A stretch of DNA of 64,000 nt from Mycoplasmopsis agassizii (lineage in GTDB: Bacteria; Bacillota_I; Bacilli_A; Mycoplasmatales; Metamycoplasmataceae). Below, piece by piece: positions 21,080 through 33,656 of this stretch. The notes below the pieces were generated by a model, which ran no database searches, was not told where the DNA came from, and saw only the letters and a list, made by a program, of their open reading frames with translations. Position numbers and translations under genes: made by a program. Position 1 is the stretch's first letter. Every line of letters begins with the position of its first letter. The stretch spans positions 50,184 to 114,183 of the forward strand of contig NZ_NQNY01000002.1 in NCBI RefSeq assembly GCF_002276225.1, in the 5' to 3' direction.

Positions 21080-23929
21080 TTATCCATTGATAATTGTTTT
21101 TAATAATAGCATTGTTGCAACTGCAATACCACCATTAAAAGGTGATTTTAATGAACTATTTTTAACAGTTGCTGCTGCTGTAGGAGTAAAGTGTCCACGC
21201 TCATCTGTTATATAATATTTTTGATTATTGTATCTGAAAAATGTGTTTGCATTAGTCCCGTTTGAAGTAGTTCTATCTCATGGCTCACCTTTAGCTTCAT
21301 CACTACTTCCTAAATTATTTTGTAATCCACCAATCACTAAAGTGTTTTTATTTGAACCCATTCATTGAATTTCTCGTTTTCCTAGTAAGCTAATTACTAT
21401 AATTTCATGTGGCTCTCATTGATAATACTTAGGAAGATTTACAGGTTTGAAGGGATAAAGTATGTTGAAGTTTGATGTTGAAACTGTTGCTTTTTGGCTA
21501 ATTACATATTGCATTGCATTTGCAAAGTTAATTAATTTTTGATCATTATTTTTATTTGCACGAGCAAAATTTCTAATAAAGTTCGATCAATTTGTATATG
21601 TGTTACCATCTTTAAAATCAAAAAAGTTTGCGATTAAAGACTTATCATTGAAACTTTGGTCAAGATTAGTTAGAGTTAAGAAAATAGGTAAATAACCATT
21701 AAAGTCTACTCTAAATTTAACTTCTCTTTTACTTGAAGCATTACGTTTGTCTACTAAAATTGCATCAAAAACCATTTGTGTTTTACCATCTTTAATTTCT
21801 CAATAAAGTAGATTTGAACGTGTAGTAAAGTTTAGATGAGTTGTTGGAGCAGTAATTTTTGTTTCACTAGTTCCAGTTTCATTTAGTAATGCAATAATCT
21901 GATTAAAGTCTAATTTTGCATCAATTAATTTTCTAAATTCTTTTGCTTGTTCAAAAGTTAAACCATCTTTAAGTTTTCAATTATTAATTTGCTTAGCTAG
22001 ATCATCAATTATTGAGATTTTTGTAAATCCTTCAAGTTCAATATTTTTACCATCTACATCGCTTTCATTATTAACAATTGTTCCATCTTGTTTGAAGAAG
22101 ATGTTGTTATTGTAGCTTAAGTAAATGTTAACTGTTAATCAGCCATTTTCACCATTTACAGAATTTGCAAAATCTACCTTTCTAACATTCAGTTTCATGT
22201 TCTCTTTTATTGACAACTTATGAGTTAAATTTGCAAATAAAGGTAAAACGTTTTTATTTAGATCTTGTAATGCTTGAAGTGCTGTTAACTGGGATTTAAT
22301 AGCCATACTGAATTCCTCAGCATAAGCTTCTTTTGCAAATTTTGAAAGACTTGCATGTGTTTCAAATTGACTAACAATTATATCCTGACCAACTTCAATT
22401 TGAGATTTTTCACCTTCTGTTGTGTAAAATACATTGCCTTTTTTAAGGCTTAGTCTAAGAATTAGAGTACCTTTTACATCATCAGCAGAAACAATTCTAA
22501 GATCATAAGTGTAACCATCTGTAGGTGCAACTATTAAATTAGTAACGTATTTTTTAAGTCTTTCAAGAGTTACTGAACTAGGTAAAACATGATTTTCATC
22601 TTGATTAACATTTATTAATTTAGGATTTTTTAAGTATCAGATCTGAATTGCTTGCTTTGTAATATTTTCTTGTGTACTTGGAGTCCCAGGAGTAACAGGT
22701 GTGGTGGGAGTACCTGGGATGCTTGGATTGCCGGGTGTTCCAGGGGCATTTGGATTACTAGGTGTTGCTGAAGCCCCTGGTGTACCAGGTTGACCCGGCA
22801 CTACTGGGTTTACCACTTCAACTTCTTTTTTCTTAAAGCCAGTGATTTTTACGGTTTTACCGACTGAATCGGATAAAACACGTAGGTTTGATCCATCTTG
22901 TAAATAATAGTTTTTGTCTTTTGTAAGAACTATTTTGGCACTTAATTCACCTTTTTCATCATCTGCTGAATTTTTAACAATTTCATTTGTTAAAGTAAAT
23001 CCTGTAGGTATTCCTGATATTGAATTTAAATATGTATTAAGTTTTTCAAGAGTTACTTTACTTGGCATTAAAGCGCTTTGGTCACCTTCTGGCACTTGAG
23101 TTTGTGATGGTAGTGTTTGATAGTAAGCAACTGCTTTTTCTAGATCGTTTTGAGCTAGATTTTTAAAACCACTAACCATCACTTCTTTACCATCTGCTTG
23201 TTCAATTGAACTTACAATTGAACCATCTGATTTATAATGGTCTGTTCCAATTGACAGAACAATTTTAATTTTTAAGCTACCGTTATCATCATTTACAGAA
23301 CCACTTACTAAATTGTAATTAACAACAAATGGCGATGCAATTGTTGGTGTAGCATTTTTTAAAATTCCTGCATTAATTACTTTAATTTGCGAAGGTAAAG
23401 TATTTGTGAAAGAAAAAGCAGCAGTGTTTGTTGCTCAAATGGAACTATATCAAGCAATTGCTGTTCTTTGATTTGTTGTTAATATAGGGCCTTGAGCTTG
23501 TGGAGTTGGTGAAACATATCTAATTTTCAATGTTGTTGATCTTGAAACATCATCACCTTCGTATGAAATTTTAATGTTTAAAGTTACATCTGTTGAACTT
23601 AGTGATGAAGATTGTAAAGCAAGAAATGTTGCTTTTGAAAACGCAGTATTAAGTTGTGTTTGTGACACATCATCAAGTAAAGCCTTAACTAAATCAAGGT
23701 TATTTGCACCCTTAGCACTTGCATATAAATCATCAATCGTTGCAAAAGTATTTTTTGACGATAATGATAGATTTATTAAATTAGTAGATATTTGGGAAAG
23801 AATTTTTTCCCTTTGCTCTTTTGATAGTTCGCTTTGTAAACTACCAGAACAAGCAATTGCTGTTGCAGAAAAAGTTGTTAGTGCAACAGCACTAATTGTA
23901 AAAATTAGTTTTCTATTTAGTTTTTTCAT
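21080..23929 (-). CDS. Large modular lipoprotein (copy B) with a Pro/Gly-rich collagen-like linker
   Basis: 949 residues, lipobox AIA-C27 after MKKLNRKLIFTISAVALTT. The N-terminal domain and at least three 110-residue modules are followed by the C-terminal region shared with copies A, C and D (ends SPFNGGIAVATMLLLKTIING). Between two modules lies about 50 residues of repeated PGTP, PGQP, PGNP and TPVTPG units, encoded at about 22678-22812, far richer in G+C than the rest. I found no TAA/TAG in the frame; TGA is used for Trp. An extended -10 (TGGTATAAT) sits 66-75 bases upstream. Confidence 0.9.
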
Positions 23930-23995
23930 ATATTCCTTAAAACAAATTGCGTAATTTTAGTGAGTTTTTTTTCAAAACCACCTTGTTACGGCTAC

Positions 23996-24004
23996 ATTAT
24001 ACCA
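23996..24004 (-). promoter_or_regulatory. Extended -10 promoter of lipoprotein copy B
   Basis: On the minus strand TGGTATAAT: perfect TATAAT with TG one base upstream, about 67 bases before the ATG. No good -35, as usual for extended -10 promoters. Confidence 0.65.
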
Positions 24005-24076
24005 ATTTATAAATTTTTTCGTTGTATTTTGAATTTTAGGAAAATTTTAAAAAAATATTTTTTTAGTTATCTTTTT

Positions 24077-24108
24077 AAATAAAAAACCTTGTCAGAAAAC
24101 AAGGTTTT
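24077..24108 (-). terminator. Terminator of lipoprotein copy C
   Basis: Perfect 10-bp stem AAAACCTTGT / ACAAGGTTTT with a 6-base loop and a T tract on the minus strand. Confidence 0.85.
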
Positions 24109-24126
24109 GGCTTGTAATTAAACAAA

Positions 24127-26862
24127 TTATTGGTAATTAATAATTGCTTTAAGTAATAGCATTGTTGCTGCAGAAACACCGTTTACAAAAGGTGATTTAT
24201 TAATATCTCTTTTAAATTTGACAGTGTAAGCACTATTAGCAGCAAATCCCTTTCAATATCCAAAACTAGGTGTGAATTCATCTGCTAATGTGATATTGAA
24301 TTCTGAATTTTTATACTTAATAAATGTTGCTGATTTTGTTCCATCAATTAAGTTGAATTTTCAAGGTTCACCACGTGCTACAGTTGTGCTATCTTTTTTA
24401 TAATTTTGTAAGCCACCTATTACTAATGTTCTGCTATTTGCACCGATTCAAGCAGGAGGGACATTTGCATTAGATAAAATTACAATGATTTCCACAGGGT
24501 TTTCTGTAAGAGTTAAATGGTTTGGATTAAATGGATAAAATAGATTAAATTTTTGTAATCCATGCTCTGATTTTGAATTGACTACATCACCCATGGAGTT
24601 TGAAAAGTTTAATAATTTTTGCTCATTATTTTTATTTGAATGAGCAAAAGGTCTTACAAATGATGCTCATTTTTCAAAGGTATTATTTCCTTCTAATTCT
24701 TTAAAAACTGTTCAAATGTACTTATTAGTTAAATCTGATTTTAGGTTTCCACTAACTGTTAGGAAACTTGGTAAAAATCCTGCAAAATCAGTTTTAAAAG
24801 TGACTTCTTGAGTTTCACTATGGTTATTTTTATTTCTTAAAACCCCCTTAAATAGGGCATTTACGCTTGTTGCTTGAATATCTCAAGTAATTAATTTTGT
24901 AGTGTTGACAAATTCATAATTTTCACTAGGAGTTAAAACTGGAGTTTCTTTTGAAGCAAATTTAGTTAATAAATTAAATACTTCTGCAGAGTCAATATTT
25001 GTGTTTTTAATTTTTTTAAGCTCTCTAATTTCACTTAAACTAATATCTTCTTTTACTTTTCACGCATCAATATCGCTTGCAAGTTCTTCAATTAAAAGAA
25101 CTTTTTGATAACCACTTAAAGTTACATTTTTACCAATTGCTTCTGCTAGTGTTGGAACAATTTGACCACTTTGTTTAAAGTATTGCTTTACTCCATTTAC
25201 ATCACGTGATAAGTAGAAATTAACTACTAAACTACCATCAGGATTATTAATTGCATTATCTACCAAGGAAATTCTTAAAGTCAAACCTAAACTAGGTACT
25301 TTATCAACTTCTGCTTGTAATGATGTGAAATAAGTTTTTACATTTTCCACTAGATTTTCAGCAGTTTCTTTAGCACTTTTTGTTGAACTAACGCTTATAA
25401 ATGAAGATTGATTTTTATAGATTTTTTTAACTACTTCTGAAGTAGTTAAAAAGCCAGAAATTGTTACTTCTTTATATGCTTCTTGTGCTTGTAAGTTACC
25501 TTCGAGTGAATATCATAAATCAACTGATTTAAGTGCAACTTTTACAACTATTGTCCCTTTATCATCATTTTTTGAAACTGAAGATAAAGTAACTTTAGAA
25601 TTTTCAACTGATGATGGTGCTATAAATAATGAACTAAAAGTTGTTTCAAGATCTTGATCATTAATTGTTGAAGGTAAAACTTTATTTTCTGATTCATAAG
25701 TTTTATTACTTCCTAGAGATTCAAATCAAAGTTTTACAGGATTATTTGATGAAGTAGTTTCAATTACTTTAAAACCACTAATAGTTATAACTTTACCTGC
25801 TTCGGATTTATTATTAATTTCTGAACCCTCTTCTTTAAAAAACTTATTAGTTGTATCTTCAAGAATAACCCTAACTGATAAATTACCTGTTTTATCATTT
25901 GCACTATTGCTTTCTAATAATAGAGAAACAGTTAAACCACTAGGTGGCATTGGAGCAAAACTTACTAAAGTATTTAAAATTTCCTGAGTAACTGAAGTAG
26001 CAAAATTTTGTTTTACAGCTTCGCTATCTAATTGATATGTTTGTGATAGCGCTCGATAATAGGCAACTGCTTTTTGAGAATCAGTTGTTGCAGTATTTTT
26101 AAATCCACTAACTGTAACTTCTTTAGTTGTTGCTGAATCTTCATTAGTTGTGCTAGTTCCATCGACACTAAATCAAGTTGTTACTTTTGATAATGAAACC
26201 TTGATTTTTAAACTACCAGTTAAATCATCTGCTGAATTAGCAACTAGTTTTACATGTGAAGTAAAGCCTGTTGGAACAGCAGGTAAGGGTGTTTCTAAAG
26301 TATCTGCATTTACGCTAGTAATTGCACTTGGCAGGGAGTTTTTAAAACTAGTTGAAGCAGTGTTTGTTGATGCTACTGAATCGTATCATTCCTTTGCTAA
26401 CTGTTGATCAGTTTTTTGTGGTGCAACATTTAGAACAGGTTTAACATAGTTTACAGTAATTTCAACTTTTGCACTAGCATCTGCTTGTAAGTAGTAAATT
26501 TCTAGATTTAAAATAATCTTTGATCCGTCTTTTATTGAACCATTATTTGATTTAAAAGTTGAAGAACCTAATGCTTCTTTAATTTTTTTAGAGGAAGTAG
26601 TATCTAAGATTTTTTCTAAATCCTCATAACTTTTAATATTTCCTAAGACGTTGTTAAGTTCATCAACATCTTTATAAGTACTTTTTGCATTGTATGTTCC
26701 AGCCTTAACATTTTTTGCTATTTCATTAGCAGTTTGTTGCCTCACAATTAATAAATTGGGTTGCTCAGGTGTTTGCGAACAAGCAATTGCTGTCGAAACT
26801 GCAATCGTACTTGCTACCATTGTAGTTATCAATAAAATAGACTTTTTGTTTAATTTTTTCAT
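24127..26862 (-). CDS. Large modular lipoprotein (copy C)
   Basis: 911 residues, lipobox AIA-C28 after MKKLNKKSILLITTMVAST. The layout matches copies A, B and D: N-terminal domain, about four modules (for example one ending GKEVTVSGF-like and one ending GKVITISGFKVIE), then the shared C-terminal region ending PFVNGVSAATMLLLKAIINY. No Pro-rich linker is present. The frame is free of TAA/TAG; TGA is Trp. AAGGAG stands 8 bases before the ATG. The sequence between modules diverges from the other copies, as expected for an exchanging surface family. Confidence 0.9.
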
Positions 26863-27089
26863 TAATTCTCCTTAATTGAAATTGCATAAATTTCAACATA
26901 CTTCTCAATTTTGCTTCAAAATCACTTATCAGTCAATTCGAGAATATTTTTACAAGAAAAATATAGCATTTTGTCAAAAAAATCCCGATAAAAACTTATT
27001 AAAGGCTTATTTTATGAAAAAATTTTTCATTTAAATTAAGGTTCAAAGCAAAATCATCACTTTTATTTAATTAAGTTACTTTTAATCAG

Positions 27090-27118
27090 CAAAATAAAAA
27101 ACGGAGTTAACCGTTTTT
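27090..27118 (-). terminator. Terminator of lipoprotein copy D
   Basis: Stem AAAAACGG / CCGTTTTT with loop AGTTAA and a T-rich tail on the minus strand. Confidence 0.75.
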
Positions 27119-27122
27119 AAAT

Positions 27123-30100
27123 TTATTTTAATGTATCCATTAAAAGACGAACAGCAACTGCTAAACCATCTGTAAAAGGTGAAGTTGTTGCACTTGTTTT
27201 AATAGTTGAGCGACTATTACCTACAAATTGACTATCTTTATTTGTAATTCAATATTGTTTATTGTCAATTGTGGCAAAAGTTAATTTCTTAGTACCATCC
27301 GCTGCATTATAGTTTCATGGTTTACCATTTGCTTCATTGTTTCTAGTATTATTTTGTAAACCACCAAAAACAGTAAATTCTCTACTTGCACCAATTCATG
27401 ATTCAGGAATGTTTCCTGTTGCAGCATTAACCATTCAATTTATTGGGTTATTTGTTGCTTTAAATTCTTCAACATTATAAGGAATAATTAAGTTTAACTT
27501 ATCAATTCCACTTGACACTCTTGATGAAACTGCATAACTAAAACTATTTGCAAAATTATTTAATTTTGCAGAATCATTTTGGTTTGCTTTTACAAAAGCA
27601 GAAATAAATTGTTTAATGCGCTGTTGGCTAGTTTGACTTGTTGTTTTTTTGAATTCCTTAAATTCAATCACTGCATATTTATTATTTAAATCAACTGTTG
27701 GTCTTTTTTCAGGAGTTAAAAATAAAGGTAAAAAGCCATTAAAATCAGTTTTGAACTGAAGCGTTGTAGATAATTGAGTTGTTTTATCTTTTAAAGTAAT
27801 TTTGACAGCAATCGCAGTACTTCGATCATCAAATTCTAGAGTAATTAGATCTTTTGTTGATACTAATTCTAGGTTTTTAGTATCAAAATTTAATTGTTTA
27901 TCAGCTACTAAACCAAGGTTTAAAGTTTCAATTAATTTTTCTAAATTTACATCAGAATTATTAAGTGCTTTAATTTTTTTAGCATCAGCAATTGCTAAAT
28001 TATCCTTAACTTTGAAGTTAGTGATTTTTTCCACTGCGTTTTCCAAATCGCTAATAATTCTAAATCCACTAACAGTTATATCTATAAAATGTGCTTTAGC
28101 TTTTGATTCAACATCTGTTCCAAAGTAACCAAGATAATGACCTTCCCTGGTCACATATGCTCTAACTTTTAAAGTACCTTCTTTATCGTTAATTGCATCT
28201 TTTGCAGGTGAATTTTCTAATAAGATTTTAAAGTCATATTTTTTATTTAAAGTTAGATATTCAAAATGTTTTTCTAATAATGAAGCGTTTTTACTTTCTG
28301 GTGAATTAGAAACATTATTTGTACTATTTTCAATTTTGAAATCTTTAATTTGATCATATAGGTTTTGTGCAAATGTTTGGTATGAAAGTAAACCTTGAAC
28401 TCTTGCTTTTTGTAAGTAAGGTTCATCTTGTTCAACACCATCTTTATTAAAATATTTACCTTCACTATTTTTTAAACTTACATTAATATAGACAATTCCT
28501 TGAGAATCATCAGTAGTGTTTTCTGGGAAAAGTTTAATTTCAGGAATTGTTCCTTCAGGATTTGTAAATTCATCTTTTGGACCTTTAACTCATTTTGCAA
28601 GTTCTGCACTTAACATTTCATTTGTAATGTCTGAAGGTCAAGTAACTCTTTCTCTCTCAGATAGGTGAATGAATGTACTTGATAAAAATGTAAATCATTT
28701 TTTAACTTGTTGATTAACTGTTTCAACAGGTTGATTAGGTTGTTCATCGGATAGTTTTTTAAATCCTAAAACAGTTATTTCTTTACCAACTGCTTGTGCT
28801 AATGAAGTTGAAATTGATCCATCTTCATTGAAGAAATTTGTTCCTTTTGCAAGCACAACTTTTACTTTTAAACTACCTTCATTATCGTTTGAAGAACCTT
28901 TAACAACTTCATAATTAATTGTCAATCCTTCAGGTGAATTTGTTAAGGCGTGTTCAAAAACTGATCCATCAACTACATCGATTTTTGAAGGTAAAGTATT
29001 TTTAAAATTGTTGCCTGTTTTGTTTGTCAAATTAATAGTTGAATATCATGTTTTTGCTTTTGCAATTTCTGCCGAAAAGTCGGGTTTTTCGGGTGTTTTA
29101 GACTCATCTTTCTTAGCAAAACCTGTTAATAAAACTTCTGTTCCATCAGCTTCAGAAACTGCTAAAACAGCACTTCCATCTCTATTGAAAAACTGAGTAG
29201 CTTTAGCTAAAACAATCTTAACTTTTAAAGTTCCTTTTTCATCATCTGCACTATTTTCAACAACTACAAAATGAGTTGAAAAATTCTCAGGACCACTAGT
29301 TAAAGGCACCTTAAAAACTGATGAGTCAACAGTTAAAACTTTTGATGCTAAAGTTGTTTTAAAACTATCACTAACATCACTAGATGCACTAACTTTTTCA
29401 TATCAGTTTGTAATGATTTCGGGGTTATTAACTTCAAAACCACTAACAGTAACTTCTTTACCAGTTGCTGCCTCTAAAGAATCAGTTACTGTTCCATCTA
29501 AATTAAAGAATTGAGCACCTTTACTTAAAACAACCTTAACTTTAAGCATTCCAGTTTTATCATCTATTGAATTTGCAACTACTACAAAATTTTGGCTAAA
29601 ACCTTCAGGTGAAACTCTTAATGCTGTTGCAAAAACACTTGCATTTAAAGGTCCTACACTTGAAGGTAAATGATTTTTAAAGTTTGTTCCTGCTGTATTG
29701 GTATCGGCAACTGTTTGATATCAAGTTGTTACAATTTCTTTGTCAGTTGGTTCTTTAAAAGTTTCACTTGTAGCAAAGCCACTAATAGTTACTTCAACAC
29801 CTTTTGCTGTATTTAAGTCTCTAGTTACTGTTTCATCCAAATTAAAATATTCTAGACCTTTACCTAAAACAACATTAACTTTTAAACTTCCGTTTGTATC
29901 ATTTGCTGAATCTTTTACAACTACAAAGTGAGCATCATAACCTTCGGGAACGCTAGTTAAAGCATTTGCAAAAACAAAACTGTCAACTGTTTTGGTTTTT
30001 GAAGGTAAATTATTTTTAAATGAATCACCTGCTGTATTTGTTTTTGAAAGTTTTGCATATCATGTTTTTGATTTAGCAATATTAATTTCAAGTTCTTCGG

Positions 30101-30518
30101 TATTTATAACGATATTTACATTTGAACTAACTGTTATGTTTGAATCTTGAAAAGTTAATGTTATGCTGACAATAACTTTACCTAAATCAATACGAACACC
30201 ATTTGTTGATTTTAGTTTTACGTCACTATTATCACTAAAAACTTTCTTAAAACCTGTTGCACTTGTTTGGTTTAAAACAGCACTAATTTTTTCAACATCA
30301 TTAGCATTTTCTAAGGCTGTTTTTAATGATTCTAAATTTTCATAAGTTGCACTTGCAACTAAATTCAAACTTCTAACTTGGTTTGCTACTTTAGCAACCA
30401 TTGCTGTTTTTTCAGCTTCACTACCTGTTCCATTTGAACAAGCAATTGCTGTTGCAGCAACTCCGGTTGCCACTATTCCTCCTAAAAAAAGGAATGATTT
30501 TTTATTTAATTTTTTCAT
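27123..30518 (-). CDS. Largest modular lipoprotein (copy D), tandem modules
   Basis: 1131 residues, lipobox AIA-C27 after MKKLNKKSFLFLGGIVATG. After the N-terminal domain come at least four clearly related tandem modules at a spacing of roughly 327-346 bases (module ends near 29776, 29443, 29116 and 28770). Each has a GxLKVKVVL strand, FFNxDG and a closing G(K/T)EVxxxGF. The C-terminal region shared with copies A-C ends SPFTDGLAVAVRLLMDTLK. AGGAG precedes the ATG. No TAA/TAG interrupts the frame. The extra modules explain its greater length and make it prone to unequal recombination. Confidence 0.9.
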
Positions 30519-30560
30519 ATCTCCTTGATATCCTTGTTTTGTTTTAATTTTAATGCCTTA

Positions 30561-30569
30561 CTTATAGCA
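30561..30569 (-). promoter_or_regulatory. Extended -10 promoter of lipoprotein copy D
   Basis: Minus-strand TGCTATAAG (TATAAG with TG one base upstream), about 43 bases before the ATG. No clear -35. Confidence 0.5.
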
Positions 30570-30660
30570 CAATTGCAAAAAATGCTAATAATCCTACTGA
30601 AAAAGGCGTTTTTGGTACTTTTTAGAAAAATTTTTGCTTTTAAAAAAAATAATAAAAATA

Positions 30661-31326
30661 CTAATAAGATTTCTTATCAGCTTCTTTATTTTCCATTAAA
30701 GCAACACCCGATGATGTACCGATTCTTGTAGCCCCTGCTTCAATCATGGCTTTTAAATCGTTTAGATTTTTAACTCCACCTGCTGCTTTGATTCCAATTG
30801 CATCTTTAACCACATTATTCATGATTTCAACATCTTTTACTGTTGCTCCACGATATGAAAAACCTGTTGAAGTTTTTATAAAATCTGCTCCCGATTTTAG
30901 AACAATTTCAGTTACTTCTTTGATTTCAATGTCTGTTAAAAGTGCTGTTTCAACAATCACTTTTAAAATATTTTTACCAATTGCATTTTTAACTGCCTTG
31001 ATATCGTTTAAAACGTATTCATAGTCATGATCTTTAAAACGACCAACATTGATAACCATATCAATTTCACTAGCACCATGCTCGATTGCTAATTTAGCTT
31101 CTTGTGCTTTTGCTTGTGAAATCATGGCACCTAGAGGAAAACCTACAACTGCTGTAATTCCTACATTTGATTTTTTTAATTTGTCATGAGCATATTTAAC
31201 TCACGAAGAATTAACACAAATAGTTTTAAAATCATATTTTAAAGCTTCTTGAATTAATTTATCGATGTCTTTTGATCTTGCTTCTGCCTTAAGCAAAGTG
31301 TGATCAATTAATTTATTAATTTGCAT
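30661..31326 (-). CDS. deoC: Deoxyribose-phosphate aldolase
   Basis: 221 residues; cleaves 2-deoxyribose 5-phosphate to glyceraldehyde 3-phosphate and acetaldehyde in nucleoside salvage. The Schiff-base Lys is in IKTSTGF and the second essential Lys in GIKAAGGVK. The N-terminus [16 protein letters not shown] and VVGFPLGAM are typical. One TGA (SSWVKYAHD) is Trp, so the gene begins at ATG 31326 with AAGGAAAAGG upstream. It stands between two lipoprotein genes in opposite orientation; I see no terminator after it. Confidence 0.96.
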
Positions 31327-31527
31327 TCTTTTGAACCTTTTCCTTTTACTTATATAAGTTGTAATAACTAAATGATAAATAATTAACTAGCATTTTGTGC
31401 AAAAAATAGGCAAAATGCAATACATTCCATAAAAATTTTTCAGAAAAATTAGAAAATTGATAAAATTAGTATTATTAAATTGGTCAATCATGTAAAATTG
31501 ATTAACTTTTATTTAAGAGTGAGGGAT

Positions 31528-33015
31528 ATGAAAAAAATTAAAAACAAAAGAGCAATGTTATGAATAATGTTGCCAACTTCTTTTGCGCTTACTGCAGGTG
31601 CTTTAATAGCATGTAGTAATACAAATGCTGATCAAACATTAGTGGATGATATTGCAAAAAACGTGAAGTCATTAACTAATATTAAAGCCAGAGAAAAATA
31701 TCTAACTTTAGAGGATTTGCAAACTGCTTTAAATGATTTAAAAACTAATCAGGGAATTATTGATGTTTTAGATAATACCAAAAGTAGTAGCACTGACTAT
31801 ACCAGAAACGTTGTTTCAGCAAATCATAGTTTAGAAATTACTCCAACAATTGCAACAGTTGATAATATAAAAGAAGTAGTCAGGGTGTCTTATACTTTAG
31901 ACTATAACGGAGCAAAAGCAGAAACTGAATTAATGGTTCACTTATTTACTTGGCAACCACCTTCAACCGAAGTAAAAGGCGATGAACAAGTTATTAATTG
32001 ATTTAAAACTGTTAAACAATCTTATGAAGTTGCTGATGGTCTAAAAACACTGTTGCCTGCACAAGTAAGCGAAAAAGTTTCGTTAAATGATGCAGTAACT
32101 TTAGGAGCGCTTGATACTCTAGTTAAAACAACTCCAATTCCAGAAGGCTTTACAACTAAGTGAGCACAAATTGCGGGTAAAGAAAATGATAATGATGGAA
32201 CTACCGAATTAAAATTAGTTTTAACTAAGGAAAACAAATTTTATGGTGCAAATGGTCTAGCAATAGATTCAGCAAATGATGCTGTTGGAGTTGATGTTAA
32301 ATTAACTGGTCTAGAAACTAATAAAAATTTAGCAACAACCTGGTATACAAATTTAAAATCAGAAACGGAAGTTACTCTTGATACCTTGAAAATTTTATTA
32401 CCTTCAGAATCAGTTGGAGATAGTGTTTTATTAATTCAAGATTTAAGCACTAATTTACCTTATAAATTTACAGTTTCAGTTACTCCTTTAGCAGAAAACG
32501 CTTTTGATAATGTTGCGGGTACTTTAAAAGTAAAAGTATCACTAAAAAAATTAGATCAATTTTATTTACCAGATGGAACCACTGTTGAAACAGTTGATAC
32601 AGCAGGTAAAGAAGTAACATTAAAAGGATTTAGCACACAAGTTACATTGGCAAAACAATGATATACAAACAGTGTTAAAGATGAATCGATAGCATCTAAA
32701 TCAATTGCTAGTTCAACAACTGATAATGTTACCGATGAAATGCTAACAGCATTATATAACCCACCAAGTAGAATTAAAACTTCTACAGTTAAGGTAACTA
32801 AAGTTACTGAAACTGATTCGACAACAACACAAGGATCATTAAAAGTTAAAGTCACTCTATTGCTTGGAGAACAATTATTTAATGAAGAAGGTGAATTGGT
32901 TACTGAAGAGCAAAATGCAGGGAAAACAGTTACACTATCAGGTTTTTCTACACAAGTACCAACAGTTAACTCTGGAACACCTGGAACTAATGAAACTCCA
33001 AGTGATGAAAGCTAA
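31528..33015 (+). CDS. Modular lipoprotein without the shared C-terminal region
   Basis: 495 residues. The signal peptide MKKIKNKRAMLWIMLPTSF... ends in lipobox LIA-C29. An N-terminal domain is followed by three modules, each starting with a Trp (WFKTV, WYTNL, WYTNS) and ending GVDVKLTGLE, GKEVTLKGFS or GKTVTLSGFS. It then stops after a short Thr/Ser/Pro tail and lacks the 300-residue C-terminal region of copies A-D. GTGAGGGATATG provides the ribosome-binding site. Both TGA and TGG are used for Trp. It is a paralogue transcribed opposite to the main array. Confidence 0.9.
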
Positions 33016-33042
33016 TTTTACTTAGTTAAAATTATAAAATAC

Positions 33043-33087
33043 AAAAAACACTTATTCGGTTTTTATACCAAAATAAGTGTTTTTTAA
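33043..33087. terminator. Strong bidirectional terminator
   Basis: A 14-bp stem AAAAAACACTTATT / AATAAGTGTTTTTT with a 15-base loop. It lies between the plus-strand lipoprotein and the minus-strand operon that ends at 33111, and can serve both. Confidence 0.85.
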
Positions 33088-33110
33088 TACCTGTATATGG
33101 TTTTAGACGA

Positions 33111-33656
33111 TTATCATTTTTTATAATTTAGTAAATATAGTAAATAAAGTGAAGAAAGCGAAGATAAAACTAAGTCACTTTTTACTATTTTTTGAAACTC
33201 ATTGTGGCTGTATCATTTATTGAACGATACGCTTTCAAAAATTGAACCATCTGTTTTAGGCTCAGATTTTTTTAATCCAGTTACATCAATTAAATATGAA
33301 AAAACTTTTTCATTCATCTGTGTTGAAGAAACAAAAACAGAACTATCTACTATATTTTTTTCAGTTATTTCATATCCTGCTTCTTCGTTCACTTCATTAA
33401 TTAGACTTTGTATTTCAGAATGATTTTCTTCAATAGTTCCAGTTACAGGACAAGGATAAGGTTGATCTCAAGATTTTTTCTCAGCTATTTCAGGTAGTGG
33501 TTGAAAATGAATCATAAATTCATGATCTTCATCAACTTTTCTAATTAGTAGAGCTGCGATTGAATTTATTCCTTTCCTTTGACAATAAATAAACCCCTTT
33601 TCATTTTCATAAACATTAATCCATTTGTTTTTAAAAAGTAATTTATTGGATTTCAT
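33111..33656 (-). CDS. Nudix-like protein with a degenerate Nudix box
   Basis: 181 residues. It reads like an ADP-ribose pyrophosphatase-type Nudix protein: an N-terminal strand region with GFIYCQRKGINSIAALLIRK, then a Nudix-box segment GTIEENHSEIQSLINEVNEE followed by AGYEI. Aligned to GX5EX7REUXEEXGU, the first Glu is His and the Arg is Asn, while the EVNEE acids and the Gly remain. Activity may therefore be altered. The ATG at 33656 lies 14 bases inside hslO; a longer in-frame start at 33758 would overlap hslO far more and is less likely. TGA codons are Trp and it ends NYKKW. Last gene of the minus-strand operon. Confidence 0.75.

Noticed and set aside
17857..30518. Frameshifts in the large lipoprotein genes, suggested by the many short frame pieces
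   Set aside because: All breaks are TGA codons in one constant frame per gene. I read each frame through and found no TAA or TAG before the end.
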